Origin: Pontibacterium sp964228735
GTDB taxonomy: Bacteria; Pseudomonadota; Gammaproteobacteria; Pseudomonadales; Balneatricaceae
Direction of reading: 5' to 3'
Length of the DNA: 64,000 bases
Assembly: GCF_964228735.1 (NCBI RefSeq)
Contig: NZ_CAXRBQ010000057.1
Coordinates: 1-64,000 of the forward strand
Within the stretch, counting starts at the first letter, position 1, and every line of letters begins with the position of its first letter. The notes under the pieces were generated by a model. It was not told the origin of the DNA, did not search any database, and saw nothing but the letters and a program-made list of their open reading frames with translations. Both the position numbers and the translations under genes were made by a program. Positions 62,843-64,000 of this stretch are shown in pieces.

Positions 62843-62881
62843 ATCAGCCCGAAATCGGTTAAGGTTACGGGCTGATTTTTT
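62843..62881 (+). terminator. Terminator of the long acyl-CoA dehydrogenase gene
   Basis: ATCAGCCCG (62843-62851) pairs with CGGGCTGAT (62868-62876), followed by TTTTT. Confidence 0.88.
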
Positions 62882-62909
62882 ATGTAACGGATTGAGACTC
62901 TAGTTAACC

Positions 62910-64000
62910 ATGATCATCAAACCAAAAATTCGTGGCTTCATCTGTACCACTACCCATCCAACAGGTTGTGCGGCAAATGTGCGCGAGCAGATTGCTTACA
63001 CTAAAGAGAAAGGCGAGATCGCTGGCGCTAAGCGCGTGCTGGTAATTGGTTCTTCCAGTGGTTACGGTCTCTCTTCCCGTATCGCAGCCGCTTTCGGCTG
63101 TGGTGCAGCAACCATCGGCGTATTCTTTGAAAAGCCGGGTACCGAGCGTAAAACCGGTACTGCGGGTTGGTACAACGCTGCTGAATTCGACAAAGCTGCT
63201 CATGAAGCGGGTCTGTACGCAAAAAGCCTGAATGGCGATGCGTTCTCCCACGAAGCTAAAGCGAAAACCATCGAGCTGATCAAAGAAGATCTGGGTCAGA
63301 TCGATCTGGTGGTTTACTCCCTGGCTTCCCCAGTACGCAAAATGCCGGACACTGGTGAAGTTATCCGTTCTACCCTGAAGCCAATCGGCGAGCCATACCG
63401 CTCCACTGCAATCGATACCAACAAAGACGTGATCATCGATGCAGAGATCGAGCCGGCGACCCAGGAAGAGATCGACGCTACCGTAACCGTAATGGGCGGC
63501 GAAGACTGGGAACTGTGGATGAACGCCCTGAACGATGCGGGTGTTCTGGCTGACGGTGCCAAGTCTGTTGCGTACTCTTACATCGGTTCTGACATCACCT
63601 GGCCGATCTACTGGGACGGTGCGCTGGGTAAAGCGAAACAGGATCTGGACCGTGCGGCTGGCGAAATCAACAGCATGCTGCAGGCGAAAGGTGGCCAGGG
63701 CAACGTTGCGGTACTGAAGTCTGTTGTGACTCAGGCGAGCTCCGCAATCCCTGTAATGCCGCTGTACCTGTCCATGGTCTTTAAGGTCATGAAAGAGCAG
63801 GGTCTGCACGAAGGTTGTATGGAGCAGGTTCAGCGTCTGTTTGCGACCGGCCTGTACGGTGACACTGCTGAGATGGACGACGGTAACCGTTTCCGTATCG
63901 ACGACTGGGAACTGCGTGAAGACATTCAGCAGGCGTGCCGCGACATGTGGCCTCAGATCACTTCTGAGAACCTGTTCGAAAAGACTGACTACCAGTACTA
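62910..64000 (+). CDS. fabV: FabV, trans-2-enoyl-ACP/CoA reductase (3' end outside window)
   Basis: 363 codons from ATG 62910 to the window edge without a stop; the family is about 400 aa, so some 35 residues are missing. It starts MIIKPKIRGFICTTTHPTGC, the FabV N-terminus. The NADH-binding region is VLVIGSSSGYGLSSRIAAAFGCGA (about 46-69), and SYIGSDITWPIYWDGALGKAK (about 229-250, read as two parts) carries the Y-x8-K active site typical of FabV. It performs the last step of fatty acid elongation and is naturally insensitive to triclosan. It follows the dehydrogenase terminator by 29 nt and so has its own promoter. Confidence 0.95.
   Translation, partial: MIIKPKIRGFICTTTHPTGCAANVREQIAYTKEKGEIAGAKRVLVIGSSSGYGLSSRIAAAFGCGAATIGVFFEKPGTERKTGTAGWYNAAEFDKAAHEAGLYAKSLNGDAFSHEAKAKTIELIKEDLGQIDLVVYSLASPVRKMPDTGEVIRSTLKPIGEPYRSTAIDTNKDVIIDAEIEPATQEEIDATVTVMGGEDWELWMNALNDAGVLADGAKSVAYSYIGSDITWPIYWDGALGKAKQDLDRAAGEINSMLQAKGGQGNVAVLKSVVTQASSAIPVMPLYLSMVFKVMKEQGLHEGCMEQVQRLFATGLYGDTAEMDDGNRFRIDDWELREDIQQACRDMWPQITSENLFEKTDYQY

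Noticed and set aside
62904..63809. Minus-strand open frame at the window end
   Set aside because: It lies opposite fabV, which is unmistakable on the plus strand although it runs off the window.

Overview
The window looks like the chromosome of a marine gammaproteobacterium of the Oceanospirillales type (Marinobacterium, Neptunomonas, Neptuniibacter or Amphritea are plausible). The reasons are the gene repertoire (c-di-GMP and chemosensory genes, FabV, a MocR regulator, several acyl-CoA catabolic enzymes, YcaO, BolA) and moderate GC content. This is judged from family resemblance only; no search was run. I see no prophage, integrase, transposase gene or CRISPR array.

Layout. 1-3.1 kb: the 3' part of a secreted/surface RTX-type protein with a long Gly-Ser-Asp-Gln repeat, then a Hanks-type kinase with Sel1 repeats. 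3.2-3.8 kb: a four-gene tRNA operon (Asn, Asn, Pro, Pro) with a textbook stable-RNA promoter and, beyond its last gene, a 19-nt copy of the tRNA-Pro 3' end. 4.1-5.9 kb: ycaO. 6.1-11.7 kb: a three-gene SMC/condensin operon of the JetABC (Wadjet) / MksFEB type with no JetD/MksG nuclease. 11.7-14.6 kb: two hypothetical genes, DUF3422 and bolA. 14.7-18.2 kb: a chemoreceptor signalling protein coupled to a NIT-domain protein, and an EAL protein behind a near-perfect sigma-54 promoter. 18.2-23.6 kb: DMT transporter, DUF599, two hotdog thioesterases, htpG behind a sigma-32 promoter, and a cytochrome c5. 23.7-28.8 kb: a DksA-like zinc finger protein, a MocR regulator divergent from DUF1127-phzF with direct-repeat operators between them, a CBS protein and ornithine decarboxylase. 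29-35.1 kb: two large convergent GGDEF-EAL proteins. 35.5-44.3 kb: a Chp/Pil-type chemosensory operon. 44.8-49.7 kb: proS, mscS-type channel, DUF523 and an Aer-like receptor. 50-55.8 kb: a six-gene acyl-CoA operon behind a LiuR-like box. 56-62.8 kb: a FixLJ-like two-component pair, acyl-CoA synthetase, MaoC hydratase and a long acyl-CoA dehydrogenase. The window ends inside fabV (62.9 kb).

How the genes fit together. Signal transduction dominates: two lone chemoreceptor units, one complete Chp-like pathway without CheR/CheB, and three c-di-GMP proteins, all pointing to regulated motility and surface attachment. Two blocks of acyl-CoA enzymes suggest growth on short or branched acids; the second sits next to a FixLJ/CrbSR-like two-component system that probably controls it.

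The most unusual material is non-coding. Two intergenic elements of about 265 bp (20866-21128 and 58144-58411) share terminal inverted repeats and the same three-armed fold, so they look like one MITE-like family. A third, ERIC-like element lies at 60835-60974, and three 31-bp REP-like palindromes at 55855-55994.
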